A DNA stretch of 64,000 bases from Micromonospora halotolerans (GCF_032108445.1 NZ_CP134876.1:4154001-4218000), one strand, 5' to 3'. Numbered from the stretch's first letter, positions 40,265 through 49,769 are shown. Notes: a model not told the origin generated them from the sequence alone. Numbers and translations are program-made.

Positions 40265-41254
40265 TCAGCCGGCGGCCACGACCTCGTCGCGGGCGGCGAG
40301 CGCCTGCTGGTAGAGCCGCCCGGCTCGGTACGACGAGCGGACCAGCGGGCCGCTCATCACACCGGCGAAGCCGATCTCCTCGGCCTCCTCGCGCAGCTCG
40401 ACGAACTCCTCCGGCTTGACCCAGCGGGTGACCGGGTGGTGCCGGGGGGAGGGGCGCAGGTACTGGGTGATGGTGATCAGCTCGCAGCCGGCCTCGTGCA
40501 GGTCGCGCAGCGCCTGGGAGACCTCGGCCCGCTCCTCGCCCATGCCGAGGATCAGGTTGCTCTTGGTGACCAGGCCGGCGGCGCGTGCCTGCCGGATCAC
40601 GTCGAGGGAGCGCTCGTAGCGGAAGGCGGGGCGGATCCGCTTGAAGATCCGCGGCACGGTCTCCACGTTGTGCGCCAGCACCTCGGGCCGCGCGCCGAAG
40701 ACCTCGGCGAGCTGCTCGGGCACCGCGTTGAAGTCGGGGATCAGCAGTTCGACGCCGCAGCCGGACTGGAGGGCGTGGATCTGCCGGACCGTCTCGGCGT
40801 AGAGCCAGGCGCCGCCGTCGGGCAGGTCGTCGCGGGCCACGCCGGTGATGGTGGCGTAGCGCAGGCCCATCGCGGCCACCGACTCGGCGACCCGGCGGGG
40901 CTCGTCGGCGTCGAACTCGGCGGGCTTGCCGGTGTCGATCTGGCAGAAGTCGCAGCGCCGGGTGCACTGGTCGCCACCGATGAGGAAGGTGGCCTCCCGG
41001 TCCTCCCAGCACTCGTAGATGTTGGGGCAGCCGGCCTCCTGGCAGACGGTGTGCAGCCCCTCCCGCGAGACGAGCCCGCGCAGCTGGGTGTACTCCGGGC
41101 CCATCTTGGCCTTGACCTTGATCCACGGCGGCTTGCGCTCGATCGGCGTCTCGGCGTTGCGCGCCTCGATCCGCAGCATGCGCCGCCCCTCGGGGGCGAC
41201 AGTCGCGGTGCGCGCTGCCTGCTCGGTCGTCGGCGCGGAGTGCTCGATCGTCAC
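40265..41254 (-). CDS. lipA: lipoyl synthase
   Basis: The 329-residue radical-SAM enzyme has both iron-sulfur motifs. [12 protein letters not shown] near residue 67 binds the auxiliary cluster, and CTRRCDFC near 95 is the SAM-cluster CxxxCxxC form. It also has [21 protein letters not shown] and the closing [14 protein letters not shown] serine motif. It inserts two sulfur atoms into protein-bound octanoyl groups to give lipoate, used by SucB and the glycine cleavage system encoded in this window. I chose GTG 41254. Its partner lipB lies 3 kb away, separated by aspS and an NAD synthetase. Confidence 0.97.
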   Translation of the reverse strand: MTIEHSAPTTEQAARTATVAPEGRRMLRIEARNAETPIERKPPWIKVKAKMGPEYTQLRGLVSREGLHTVCQEAGCPNIYECWEDREATFLIGGDQCTRRCDFCQIDTGKPAEFDADEPRRVAESVAAMGLRYATITGVARDDLPDGGAWLYAETVRQIHALQSGCGVELLIPDFNAVPEQLAEVFGARPEVLAHNVETVPRIFKRIRPAFRYERSLDVIRQARAAGLVTKSNLILGMGEERAEVSQALRDLHEAGCELITITQYLRPSPRHHPVTRWVKPEEFVELREEAEEIGFAGVMSGPLVRSSYRAGRLYQQALAARDEVVAAG

Positions 41255-41387
41255 GAAACCGAGCCTACGCCGGTCGGCGGCCGTCGATGAACGTCGGGCG
41301 ACGGCCGTCACGCCCGAATCGTTGTGACACCGGACACGAGCGACCAGAAAACCCCGTCACACCGGGCCGGGAGAGGGTGCTAGCGTG

Positions 41388-41660
41388 CCCGACAGAGCTG
41401 CGACGGAGCCGAGTAGTGGGCCGATCCGCCAGCGCAGAGAGCCGCCGATGTGCTGGAAGGCGGTCTGGCGCCGGCCCGCGAAGACCCTCCCGAGCTGCGG
41501 GAAGAACGGCGTGCGCGCCCAGTAGAACCCGCCCGGCTGGCCCCGGTGAAAAGGCGACGAACGAGGCTCCGCCACCGTGCGGGGCGAAGGTGTGGTGGCA
41601 CCGCGAGGCTCCCGCTCGCCCACACCTCCCGGGGATCGCGTTGCGATTGATCGAGGAGGT
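41388..41660 (+). promoter_or_regulatory. T-box riboswitch with aspartate (GAC) specifier
   Basis: The leader of aspS has the T-box sequence TGGTGGCACCGCG at 41593-41605, matching the pairing site for an uncharged tRNA acceptor end. Stem I shows AGTA (41412-41415) opposite GAA followed by the specifier GAC at 41483-41485. The distal part has AGAGAG (41436-41441) and the stem CCGCC/GGCGG (41442-41446, 41459-41463). CCCG/CGGG (41388-41391, 41498-41501) closes the base. GAC is an aspartate codon, matching the downstream gene. ACCTCC (41624-41629) can pair with the ribosome-binding GGAGGT (41655-41660), so control is probably at translation: uncharged tRNA-Asp would free the site. Confidence 0.9.
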
Positions 41661-41667
41661 AACCGCC

Positions 41668-42954
41668 GTGCAACGCATCCTGTCCTCCCAGCTCAGCTCC
41701 CAGGTCGGCGAGTCCGTCCGGATCGCCGGTTGGGTGCACCGCCGCCGGCTGCTCAAGTCGGTGGCCTTCCTGATCGTCCGGGACGCCGCCGGCCTGGCCC
41801 AGGTGGTGGTCACCGACCCCGCCGTGCGGGCGGCCGTCGAGTCGCTTCCCGAGGAGACCGTCGTCGAGGTCACCGGCACGGTGGTCGCGAACGCCACGGC
41901 GCCCGCCGGGGTCGAGCTGGCCGAGCCGACGGTACGCCCGCTCGGCCCGCCCGCCGTCCCGCCGCCGTTCGACCTGTACCGGCCGGCGCTCACCGCCACC
42001 CTGCCCACCCAGCTCGACCACGCGCCGGCCGCGCTGCGCCACCCGACCCGCTCCGCCGCGCTGCGGATCTCGGCGGCGGCGGTGGCCGGCTTCCGGGCCA
42101 GCCTGGACGCCCGCGGGTTCGTGGAGATCCACACGCCGAAGGTGGTCGCCTCGTCCACCGAGAGCGGGGCGAACGTGTTCGCGCTGGACTGGTTCGGCCG
42201 GCCCGCGTACCTGGCCCAGTCGCCGCAGTTCTACAAGCAGCTCATGGTCGGCGTCTTCGAGCGGGTCTACGAGGTCGGGCCGGTGTTCCGCGCCGAGCCG
42301 CACGACACGGTCCGGCACCTGGCCCAGTACACGTCGCTCGACGTCGAACTGGGCTTCGTGGCCGACCACCGGGACGTGATGGCCGCGCTGCGGGAGACCC
42401 TGGCCGGGATGCTGGCCGAGGTCGCGGCGCGGGCCGGCGCGGCCGTCGCCACCCTCGGGCTCACCCTGCCCGAGGTGCCCACCGAGATCCCGGCCGTGCA
42501 CTTCACCGAGGCGCTGAAGATCGCCGGCGCGCCGGCCGACGAGCCGGACCTCGCCCCGGCGCACGAGCGCGCGCTGGGGGAGTGGGCGCTTCGCGAGCAC
42601 GGCTCGGACTTCCTCTTCGTCACCGGGTACCCGATGGCGAAGCGGCCGTTCTACACCCACCCGGACCCGGCGCGGCCGGCCCACTCCAACGGCTTCGACC
42701 TGCTCTTCCGGGGGATGGAGCTGGTCACCGGCGGGCAGCGGCTGCACCGGTACGAGGACTATCTCGCCGCCCTGGCCGCCCGCGGCGAGCCGGTCGAGCC
42801 GTACGCCGGCTACGTGGACGCGTTCCGCCACGGCATGCCGCCGCACGGGGGCTTCGCCATCGGGCTGGAGCGCTTCGTCGCCCGGCTCACCGGCGCGGCC
42901 AACGTGCGGGAGGTGACCGCCTTCCCGCGCGACCTGCACCGCCTCACGCCCTGA
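41668..42954 (+). CDS. aspS: aspartyl-tRNA synthetase, archaeal/short type
   Basis: The 428-residue enzyme has an N-terminal OB-fold anticodon domain (VRIAGWVHRRRLLKSVAFLIVRDAAG) and a class II core. The core has FVEIHTPKVVASSTESGANVF, SPQFYKQLMVGVFERVYEVGPVFRAEPHDTVRHLAQYTSLDVELGF (motif 2) and GGFAIGLERFVARLTG (motif 3). It lacks the large insertion domain of the roughly 590-residue bacterial AspRS, so it is the archaeal-type form and may also charge tRNA-Asn. The GTG start has GGAGGT seven bases upstream, inside a T-box leader. It is probably a second, inducible AspRS gained by transfer; the main bacterial-type gene would be elsewhere. Confidence 0.93.
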   Translation: MQRILSSQLSSQVGESVRIAGWVHRRRLLKSVAFLIVRDAAGLAQVVVTDPAVRAAVESLPEETVVEVTGTVVANATAPAGVELAEPTVRPLGPPAVPPPFDLYRPALTATLPTQLDHAPAALRHPTRSAALRISAAAVAGFRASLDARGFVEIHTPKVVASSTESGANVFALDWFGRPAYLAQSPQFYKQLMVGVFERVYEVGPVFRAEPHDTVRHLAQYTSLDVELGFVADHRDVMAALRETLAGMLAEVAARAGAAVATLGLTLPEVPTEIPAVHFTEALKIAGAPADEPDLAPAHERALGEWALREHGSDFLFVTGYPMAKRPFYTHPDPARPAHSNGFDLLFRGMELVTGGQRLHRYEDYLAALAARGEPVEPYAGYVDAFRHGMPPHGGFAIGLERFVARLTGAANVREVTAFPRDLHRLTP

Positions 42955-42958
42955 GGAG

Positions 42959-43010
42959 AAAGGAGGGGCCCCCTGTTAACAGACGGGTGTTAACAGGGGG
43001 CCCCTCCTTT
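42959..43010. terminator. 23-bp perfect hairpin after aspS
   Basis: Arms at 42959-42981 and 42988-43010 are exact reverse complements with a six-base loop; they contain AAGGAGGGGCCC and GTTAAC. The plus-strand end CCTTT and minus-strand end CCTTT allow termination of both aspS and the convergent NAD synthetase gene. Confidence 0.85.
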
Positions 43011-43012
43011 CG

Positions 43013-43837
43013 TCAGGGGGCGATCGGGAGCTGGCGCTTGTGGTCGGTGGCGTGGTAGCGGGCCACCAGCGCCGCCTCCACCTCCGGGGGCACCGGCTGG
43101 CCCTCCAGGTAGTCGTCGATGTGCTCGTAGGCCAGGCCGAGCGCGTCCTCGTCGAGCTTGCCCGGGGCCAGGGTCTCCAGGTCGGCCGTGGGCGCCTTGC
43201 CGACGAGTTCGGTGGGGGCGCCGAGCGCCGCGGCCAGCGCCCGCACCCGCCGCTTGGTGAGCCCGGTCAGCGGGACCAGGTCCGCCGCGCCGTCGCCGTG
43301 CTTGGTGAAGAAGCCGGTGACCGCCTCGGCGGCGTGGTCGGTGCCGACCACCAGCCCGCCCTCCGCGCCGGCCACCGCGTACTGGGCGATCATGCGCTGG
43401 CGGGCCTTGACGTTGCCGAGCACGAAGTCCTGCTGCGCGGCGTCGCGGAAGGTCAGCCCGCCGGCGACCAGCGCGGCCAGGGCGGCGTCGGCGGCCGGCT
43501 TGACGTCGACCGTGAGCACCCGGTCGGGACGGATGAACTCCAGCGCGGCCTGCGCGTGGTGCTCGTCGGCCTGCACCCCGTAGGGCAGCCGCATGGCGAT
43601 GAAGACGGCCGGGTGGCCGGCGGCGCGGGCCCGCTCCGCGGCGAGCTGGCAGAGCCGGCCGGCGGTGGTCGAGTCGACGCCGCCGCTGATGCCCAGGACC
43701 AGCGTGGTGAGGCCGGTGTCGACCAGGCGGTCGGCGAGGAAGACGACGCGGCGCTCGATCTCCTGGGCGGCGTCGAAGGTCGCCGGCACCCGGAGCTCCT
43801 CGGCGATCCGTTGCTGGGTCGACATCACGTCGGTCAT
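43013..43837 (-). CDS. nadE: ammonia-dependent NAD+ synthetase
   Basis: The 274-residue enzyme is the short NadE type without a glutaminase domain. The PP-loop is [21 protein letters not shown] near residue 48, with [35 protein letters not shown] and [28 protein letters not shown] following, as in E. coli NadE. It makes NAD from deamido-NAD with free ammonia. It is separate from the glutamine-dependent enzyme at 14424-16184. It is last in a likely lipB-VOC-nadE operon (gaps of 4 and 20 bases). ATG 43837 is used; ATG 43825 is possible. Confidence 0.95.
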   Translation of the reverse strand: MTDVMSTQQRIAEELRVPATFDAAQEIERRVVFLADRLVDTGLTTLVLGISGGVDSTTAGRLCQLAAERARAAGHPAVFIAMRLPYGVQADEHHAQAALEFIRPDRVLTVDVKPAADAALAALVAGGLTFRDAAQQDFVLGNVKARQRMIAQYAVAGAEGGLVVGTDHAAEAVTGFFTKHGDGAADLVPLTGLTKRRVRALAAALGAPTELVGKAPTADLETLAPGKLDEDALGLAYEHIDDYLEGQPVPPEVEAALVARYHATDHKRQLPIAP

Positions 43838-43857
43838 CGGGGGTGGTCCTCTCCTCG

Positions 43858-44250
43858 TCAGGCGGAACCGAGCAGGTCCCAGGGGTTGCCGGCGAGGTCG
43901 CGGAACACGGCGACCCGCCCGTACGGCTCGGTGCGCGGGGGCTTCACGAACTCGACCTTCGCCTCGACCATCCGGCGGTAGGTGGCGTCGAAGTCGTCGA
44001 CCTGGAGGAAGAAGCCGACCCGGCCGTGGGTCTGGTCGCCCACCGCGGCCGCCTGCCGTTCCCCGTCGGCGCGGGCCAGCAGCAGCCCGGTCCCGCCGCC
44101 CGGCGGGCGGACGACCACCCAGCGCTTCGGCCGGCCGTCGTTGGTCAGCGAGGGCTTGTCCTCCACCAGCTCGAAGCCGAGCACCTCGGTGAAGAAGGTG
44201 ATCGCCGGGTCGTACTCGGCGACGACGAGGGTGACGAGGTCGATCCGCAC
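43858..44250 (-). CDS. VOC-family protein (glyoxalase-like)
   Basis: The 130-residue protein has [30 protein letters not shown] at the start, [30 protein letters not shown] and [19 protein letters not shown] at the end. This is the single-module VOC fold of the glyoxalase/bleomycin-resistance group. The likely metal-binding residues are poorly kept, so a lyase, isomerase or binding role cannot be fixed. Four bases separate it from the lipB stop, so it belongs to the lipB operon. Confidence 0.9.
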   Translation of the reverse strand: MRIDLVTLVVAEYDPAITFFTEVLGFELVEDKPSLTNDGRPKRWVVVRPPGGGTGLLLARADGERQAAAVGDQTHGRVGFFLQVDDFDATYRRMVEAKVEFVKPPRTEPYGRVAVFRDLAGNPWDLLGSA

Positions 44251-44254
44251 CGGG

Positions 44255-44902
44255 TCAGCCCTGGACCGCGACCAGGGTCGGCAGGTGCCGCTCGACCACC
44301 GGCAGCACGTCGGCGACCGTGACGGGGCGGCCCAGCTCGGCGGTGAGCGAGGTGACCCCGGCGTCGCGGATGCCGCACGGCACGATCCGGTCGTAGTGGC
44401 TGAGGTCGCAGTCGCAGTTGATCGCGAAGCCGTGCAGGGTCACGCCGCGGGCCACCCGGATGCCGATGGCGGCGACCTTGCGGGCCGGCCCCCGGTCGTC
44501 CTCCGGCACCCAGACGCCGCTGCGCCCCTCGACCCGGCCGGCGGCCAGCCCGAACTCGGCGCAGACGTCGATCAGCAGCTGCTCGGTGCGCCGGACGTAC
44601 GCCACCACGTCGACCGGGTCGGGCAGCCTCACGATCGGGTAGCCGACGAGCTGCCCCGGCCCGTGCCAGGTGATCTTGCCGCCGCGGTCCACGTCGACCA
44701 CCGGGGTGCCGTCCATCGGCCGGTCCCACGGCTCGGTCCGCTTGCCGGCGGTGTAGACGCTGGGGTGCTCCAGCAGCAGCACGGTGTCGCCCTGCTCGCC
44801 GGCCACCACGGCCTCGTGCACCCGGCGCTGCTCGTCCCAGGCGGCCCGGTAGTCGATCAGGCCGGCACGGACGGCGGTCAGCCCGGAAGTCGTCACGCTC
44901 AC
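44255..44902 (-). CDS. lipB: octanoyltransferase (lipoate biosynthesis)
   Basis: The 215-residue protein has the LipB blocks: [16 protein letters not shown] near residue 44, [20 protein letters not shown] near 74, [27 protein letters not shown] with the catalytic lysine, and IVPCGI with the catalytic cysteine near 176. It moves octanoate from acyl carrier protein to the lipoyl domains of SucB and glycine cleavage H protein; LipA then adds sulfur. The GTG start at 44902 leads into the conserved [22 protein letters not shown]. It is first in the operon with VOC and nadE. Confidence 0.97.
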   Translation of the reverse strand: MSVTTSGLTAVRAGLIDYRAAWDEQRRVHEAVVAGEQGDTVLLLEHPSVYTAGKRTEPWDRPMDGTPVVDVDRGGKITWHGPGQLVGYPIVRLPDPVDVVAYVRRTEQLLIDVCAEFGLAAGRVEGRSGVWVPEDDRGPARKVAAIGIRVARGVTLHGFAINCDCDLSHYDRIVPCGIRDAGVTSLTAELGRPVTVADVLPVVERHLPTLVAVQG

Positions 44903-45007
44903 CCGTCCAGCCTAGTCGCGCCGGGCCGCGCGGCACCGTGTGAGCCTCGTCGCGAGCGCGAGGCGTGCGGCGGAGCGGCGCCCCGCGGTCGCGAGCACCG
45001 GTCGCCG

Positions 45008-46825
45008 TCAGGCCGGCGGCACCCGCCAGACCCAGACGTCCTCGACCCGCTCGGGCCGGCCGAGCAGGGCCGTGGCGGTGCGTCGCACCGCCTCCTCGTC
45101 GACATCGAACTTCGCCCCGTGCACCCGGTCGGCCAGCACCACCGTCTCGACCCCCCAGTAGCGCAGGTCGGTTCGGGACTCCCGGATGCTGCCGTCGGTG
45201 ATGATCGGCACCAGCCCGGTCCGGCCGGCCTGGTCCATGAGCGCGCTGAAGGTGCGCGGGACGGGCCCGATCCGGCCCCGGCCGTCCGGCCCGCCCGGGC
45301 CGAGGAAGAAGCCGGCCGGGATGCGGAACTCGCCCTGCCGGTGCGCCAGGGCGTACGCCTGCCAGCGCTGGCCGTCGGGATAGATGTCGACGGTCAGCGG
45401 CAGCGGGGTGAGCACCCCGCCGGGGGAGACGTAGCGCTGCCAGGCGCCGGTGGTGATGAACGCCGGCACCGGCTCCCGGACGCTGGTCAGCAGCGGGGTG
45501 GGCAGCAGCGGCAGCAGCGCGGCGGCGAAGCCGAGCGCCCAGGCCAGCTCGGTGGAGCGGTGCCGGGGCGGCCGGGCGCGCAGCGAGTCGACCGCGTACG
45601 CCAGCAGCAGCCCGATCACCGGGGCCACCACCAGGGCGAGCCGGGAGGGCAGCGCCGCGTTGATCACCGGCAGGTTGTCCAGCACCCCGAACGGCAGCAG
45701 CTGGTCGGTGCGCCGGCCGTTCCACTTGGCCGTGGGGCCCCAGGAGAGCACGGCGAAGACCAGCGCGGTCACGCCGAGCGCGGTGAGCGTGGCCCGGAAC
45801 GCCCGGTCGGCGCGCCGCCGGAGCAGGACGAAGCAGGCCACGGCGAGCAGCAGCAGCGGGATGCCGAAGAAGGAGTTCTCCTCGGTCGGGTTGGGCGCCA
45901 GCGAGGTGCCGAGCCCGGCCCAGCCGGCCAGCGACCGGCGGGGGTACGACCCGAAGGCCGCGATGTCCTCGGAGTGGATGAGCGGGTCGAAGCCGGTGCC
46001 GTGGAACCGCTGCGGCCCGGCGAAGTGCAGCCACAGCGGGTACGCCAGCAGCACCCCGGAGACGAGCGCGGTCACGCCGAGCCCGCGCAGGAAGCTCGGC
46101 AGCGCGGCCCGCGCCTCGGCCCGGCGGGCCGGGTGCAGCGCCCACACCAGCAGGAACAGGGCGAGCGCCAGCGCCGTGAAGAAGAGCCCCTCGGCGGCGA
46201 TCGAGAAGGCGACCGCCACCAGCACGCCGAGCACGACGCCGCCGGCGACCGCGCGCCCGGGGCGGCGCAGCCGGAGCACGCCCCAGATGAGCAGCGGCAC
46301 CAGCCAGCCGGCGGTCCAGTTCAGGTGCGCGTTGGCGTGCGACACCATGGCCGGGCAGTAGGCGATGAAGAGGGCACCGATCCCGGCGGCCAGCCGGCTG
46401 GCGACCAGGTGCCGGCTGAGCAGCCAGTACCAGGCCACCGCGGTGGCGGCCAGGTTGAGCGTGAGGATCACCAGGAACGTCGCGGGCGGCCCGATCAGGT
46501 ACGTCAGCGGCGCGAAGACCACCGCGTACGCGGTGATCGAGGTGTTGACCGCGAGGTTCACCCCGTCCGGCACGTTGATCAGGTGGGTGAAGAGCGGGTT
46601 CTCCCCGTGGGTCACGGCGTGCCCGCCGAAGGCCAGCAGCCACTCGAAGAGCGCCTGGTCGCTGGAGTTCACGGTGATCGTGCGGGTGTTCGGGTCCCGC
46701 CACATCCCGCTGGTCACCCAGAGGGCCAGGGCCACCGCGGCGAGCACCAGCACCAGGTCGGCGCGCCGGCTCCGGGTGGCGGGCGCGGTCGGCGGGCCGG
46801 TGGCCAGGGACGGGGAGGACGGCAC
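45008..46825 (-). CDS. multi-pass membrane protein, GT-C glycosyltransferase-like
   Basis: The 605-residue protein has about twelve membrane helices. An outer loop after helix one reads SSDQALFEWLLAFGGHAVTHGENPLFTHLINVPDGVNLAVNTS; its acidic/asparagine pattern is shared by many actinobacterial putative glycosyltransferases. A soluble C-terminal domain of about 160 residues follows (SVREPVPAFITTGAWQRYVSPGGVLTPLPLTVDIYPDGQRWQ). The function is inferred only from topology; no characterised homologue is recognised. The GTG start at 46825 is used. It is upstream of the lipB operon on the same strand, 105 bases away. Confidence 0.8.
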   Translation of the reverse strand: MPSSPSLATGPPTAPATRSRRADLVLVLAAVALALWVTSGMWRDPNTRTITVNSSDQALFEWLLAFGGHAVTHGENPLFTHLINVPDGVNLAVNTSITAYAVVFAPLTYLIGPPATFLVILTLNLAATAVAWYWLLSRHLVASRLAAGIGALFIAYCPAMVSHANAHLNWTAGWLVPLLIWGVLRLRRPGRAVAGGVVLGVLVAVAFSIAAEGLFFTALALALFLLVWALHPARRAEARAALPSFLRGLGVTALVSGVLLAYPLWLHFAGPQRFHGTGFDPLIHSEDIAAFGSYPRRSLAGWAGLGTSLAPNPTEENSFFGIPLLLLAVACFVLLRRRADRAFRATLTALGVTALVFAVLSWGPTAKWNGRRTDQLLPFGVLDNLPVINAALPSRLALVVAPVIGLLLAYAVDSLRARPPRHRSTELAWALGFAAALLPLLPTPLLTSVREPVPAFITTGAWQRYVSPGGVLTPLPLTVDIYPDGQRWQAYALAHRQGEFRIPAGFFLGPGGPDGRGRIGPVPRTFSALMDQAGRTGLVPIITDGSIRESRTDLRYWGVETVVLADRVHGAKFDVDEEAVRRTATALLGRPERVEDVWVWRVPPA

Positions 46826-47014
46826 GCAGCGGACGTTACCAACCGGACCTGGACCCGCCGGTCAGACACGAAACCCGGTGGGGTCGGCCCCGTCCGCACA
46901 CTTCGGCGTTCGTGAATGTGTGAACGGCGGCCATTCCGGGAGCGCGAAACACGGACGTAACGTCGCGGCAACTCGACAGTGACCCAGTTCACACTTCGTC
47001 GTCAGGAGGCCGCC

Positions 47015-48226
47015 GTGCGCCGTTCCTCATCCCTTCTCACCCGCCTGTCCGGGGTGGCGGCCGGGGTCGTGCTGGCCGCGGCCGCCGTCCTCGCCGCCGC
47101 GCCGCCCGCACAGGCCGCCGCGCTCACCCAGGTCACCGGCTTCGGCTCGAACCCCGGCAACCTGGCCATGTACGCCTACCGCCCGGACGGCCTGCCGGCC
47201 AACGCCCCGGCCGTCGTGCTGCTGCACGGCTGCACCCAGAACGCCTCGACCTACTTCACCAACTCGGGCTGGCAGAAGTACGCCGACCAGTGGAAGTTCA
47301 CGCTGATCGTGCCGCAGCAGCCCTCGGCCAACAACGCGAACTCCTGCTTCAACTGGTTCGAGACCGGGGACACCGCCCGGGGCCAGGGCGAGGCGCTGTC
47401 GATCAAGCAGATGGTCGACTACGCCCGGTCCAGCTACGGAACCGACGGGAGCCGGGTCTTCGTCAGCGGCCTGTCCGGCGGCGGGGCGATGAGCGCCGTC
47501 ATGCTCGCCACCTACCCGGACGTGTTCGCCGCCGGCTCGGTCATCGCCGGCCTGCCGTACCGCTGCGCCACCAGCATGACCAACGCCTTCACCTGCATGA
47601 ACCCCGGCGTGGACAAGACCCCGGCGCAGTGGGGCGACCTGGTCCGCAACGCCTACCCCGGCTACACCGGCAAGCGGCCCCGGGTGGCCATCTGGCACGG
47701 CACCTCGGACACCACGGTCGCGCCGCTGAACGCCACCGAGTCGCGGGACCAGTGGACCAACGTGCTGGGTGTCCCGCAGACCCCGAGCAGCACCGCCTCG
47801 CTGCCGGCGGGCACGAGCATGGAGGTCTACGGCAGCGACCAGGTGCGGCTCTACCGGGTCTCCGGCATGGGCCACGGCACCCCGATCGACCCGGGCTCGG
47901 CGGCCGACCAGTGCGGCACCGCCGGGGCGTACTTCCTGGACACCATCTGCTCGACCTACCGCGACGCGCTCTTCTTCGGCCTGAACGGCGGGGGCGGCAC
48001 GCCCAGCCCGACGCCGACGGCGACCGCGTCGCCGACCCCGACCCCGACCACCGCGCCGGTCTGCGTCACCGCGAGCAACTACGCGCACGTCACGGCCGGC
48101 CGCGCCTACCAGTCCGGCGGCTACGCCTACGCCCTGGGCAGCAACCAGCGGATGGGCCTCGACAACACCTTCTACACCAGCACCCTCAAGCAGACCGGCC
48201 CCGCCTACTGGGTCATCGGCTGCTGA
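47015..48226 (+). CDS. secreted PHB depolymerase / feruloyl-esterase-type alpha/beta hydrolase
   Basis: The 403-residue protein has a signal peptide ending AAPPAQAAA near residue 34. An esterase domain follows with the nucleophile elbow VFVSGLSGGGAMSAVM (serine near 156), the aspartate in VAIWHGTSDTTVAP and the histidine in SGMGHGTPIDPG. After a PTPTATASPTPTPT linker comes a C-terminal domain CVTASNYAHVTAGRAYQSGGYAYALGS...WVIGC, a short substrate-binding module often found on PHB depolymerases and xylan esterases. The enzyme should hydrolyse polyhydroxyalkanoate or polysaccharide esters outside the cell. The GTG has AGGAGG five bases upstream. Confidence 0.92.
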   Translation: MRRSSSLLTRLSGVAAGVVLAAAAVLAAAPPAQAAALTQVTGFGSNPGNLAMYAYRPDGLPANAPAVVLLHGCTQNASTYFTNSGWQKYADQWKFTLIVPQQPSANNANSCFNWFETGDTARGQGEALSIKQMVDYARSSYGTDGSRVFVSGLSGGGAMSAVMLATYPDVFAAGSVIAGLPYRCATSMTNAFTCMNPGVDKTPAQWGDLVRNAYPGYTGKRPRVAIWHGTSDTTVAPLNATESRDQWTNVLGVPQTPSSTASLPAGTSMEVYGSDQVRLYRVSGMGHGTPIDPGSAADQCGTAGAYFLDTICSTYRDALFFGLNGGGGTPSPTPTATASPTPTPTTAPVCVTASNYAHVTAGRAYQSGGYAYALGSNQRMGLDNTFYTSTLKQTGPAYWVIGC

Positions 48227-48248
48227 CCGCGCCGCCGCCCTCGCCGGC

Positions 48249-49148
48249 TCAGTCGGTGAGGGCGGCGTGCAGCGCGCCCGGCAGGTCCGGGTGGGTCCAG
48301 GAGAAGCCGGCCTTGCCGAGCACACCGGGCAGCACCCGGGTGCTGGTGAGCGCCTCGTGGGCGAAGCCGCCCAGGGCGACCTTCAGGGCCACCGCCGGGA
48401 TCGGCATGACCGCCGGCCGGTGCAGCTGGCGGGCCAGTTCCCGGGTGAACTCGGCGTTGGTGACCGGGGCCGGACCGACCACGTTGACCGGACCGGCGAG
48501 GTCGTCGCGGGCCAGCAGGAAGGTCACCGCGTCCAGCCAGTCCCGCAGCGAGATCCACGGCAGCCACTGCCGGCCGTTGCCCAGCTTGCCGCCGACGCCC
48601 AGCCGGAACGGCAGCAGCTGCGGCTTGAGCGCCCCGCCGTCGCGGTGCAGGGGGAGCCCGGTGCGCAGCCGCACCACCCGGGCGCCGGCGTCCTCGGCCG
48701 GGCGGGTGGCCGCCTCCCACACCCGGCAGACGTCGGCCAGGAAGCCCTCGCCGGCCGGCGAGTCCTCCTCGACCGTCCGGTCGCCGGTGTTGCCGTACCA
48801 GCCGACGGCGGAGGAGTTGAGCAGCACGGCGGGCCGGTCGGCGGCGGGCAGCCCGGCGATGGTGATCGCCAGCGTGGTGGTGCTGTCCACCCGGCTGGAC
48901 CGGATCAGGCCCTTGTACGCGTCGTTCCAGCGCTTGTCGCCCACCCCCGCGCCGGCCAGGTTCACCACCGCGTCGGCGTCGGCCACCACCTGCGGGTCGA
49001 GCTGCGCGGCGGACGGGTTCCAGCGCCGCTCGTCAGGGGTGCGCGGCGCGCGGCGGACCAGGCGGGTGACCTGGTGCCCGTCCGCGGTGAGTCGGTCGAC
49101 CAGTCGGGTGCCGAGGAAACCGGAGACTCCGGCCATGAGGATCCGCAT
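48249..49148 (-). CDS. TIGR01777-family NAD(P)-binding epimerase-like protein
   Basis: The 299-residue protein has the Rossmann start MRILMAGVSGFLGTRLVDRL, then VVNLAGAGVGDKRWNDAYKGLIRSSRVDSTTTL, LLNSSAVGWYGNTGDRTVEEDSPAGEGFLADVCRVWEAAT and LPWISLRDWLDAVTFLL. This is the YfcH/TIGR01777 sugar-epimerase-like family. Its substrate is unknown. The start may be ATG 49148 or 49154; the frame reaches 49199, but MISLNASAP is outside the family start. It is convergent with the secreted esterase, 22 bases away. Confidence 0.92.
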   Translation of the reverse strand: MRILMAGVSGFLGTRLVDRLTADGHQVTRLVRRAPRTPDERRWNPSAAQLDPQVVADADAVVNLAGAGVGDKRWNDAYKGLIRSSRVDSTTTLAITIAGLPAADRPAVLLNSSAVGWYGNTGDRTVEEDSPAGEGFLADVCRVWEAATRPAEDAGARVVRLRTGLPLHRDGGALKPQLLPFRLGVGGKLGNGRQWLPWISLRDWLDAVTFLLARDDLAGPVNVVGPAPVTNAEFTRELARQLHRPAVMPIPAVALKVALGGFAHEALTSTRVLPGVLGKAGFSWTHPDLPGALHAALTD

Positions 49149-49262
49149 GCGCATATCTTCGGGTACGGACGCCGGCGCGGATGCGTTGAGCGAAATCACT
49201 CACTCGTCGTTCCCGACTCCGGCCCGCCGACCTCGGGGCGGTTCTCGTGAGTGAGTGCCGCT

Positions 49263-49769
49263 TCACTCCCCGGTCCGGCCGTCGATCGCCTCCCGCAGGA
49301 TGTCGGCGTGCCCGAGGTGGCGGGCGTACTCGTCGATCATGTGCGCGAGAACCCAGCGCAGGGAGTGCGGGCGCCCGGTGCCGGGGTTGCGGCCGACCGC
49401 GTCCAGCGGGCGTTCGGCGGTGATCCGCCGCGCGGCGGCCACCTCCGCGCGCCAGAGCGCGAAGGTCTCCGCGCCGGTGGCCTCCGCGACGTCGGTGAAC
49501 GGGGCGTCCGGGTCGTCGGTGAGGTCGTAGAGGTCGCCGGGGCGGGCCTCGGCGAGCACCGCCTGGAAATACCACCGCTCCACGGTGGCCAGGTGCCGGA
49601 CCAGGCCGATCAGGGACAGGCCGGACGAGGGCACCGGCCGCAGGCGCAGCTGCGCGTCGGTGAGGTCGGCGCACTTGCGGACCAGCGCGTCCCGCTGGAA
49701 ATCCAGGAACGTCTCGAGCAGGGAGCGTTCGTCCACGGTGGCCGGCAACGCGAACCGTTCATCGATCAT
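49263..49769 (-). CDS. DinB-family (DUF664) protein
   Basis: The 168-residue protein is a DinB four-helix bundle: ETFLDFQRDALVRKCADLTDAQL, SLIGLVRHLATVERWYF, FALWRAEVAAARRITAE and SLRWVLAHMIDEYARHLGHADILREAIDG. The histidines in VRHLATVE and DEYARHLGHAD are the expected metal ligands. These proteins act as thiol-dependent transferases or detoxification enzymes with mycothiol or bacillithiol; the substrate is not known. ATG 49769 is used. It is downstream of the alpha/beta hydrolase on the same strand, 71 bases away. Confidence 0.92.
   Translation of the reverse strand: MIDERFALPATVDERSLLETFLDFQRDALVRKCADLTDAQLRLRPVPSSGLSLIGLVRHLATVERWYFQAVLAEARPGDLYDLTDDPDAPFTDVAEATGAETFALWRAEVAAARRITAERPLDAVGRNPGTGRPHSLRWVLAHMIDEYARHLGHADILREAIDGRTGE

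Noticed and set aside
43982..46915. 977-codon plus-strand frame opposite lipB and the membrane protein
   Set aside because: Its composition is typical of an antisense shadow, and real genes with clear motifs fill the other strand.
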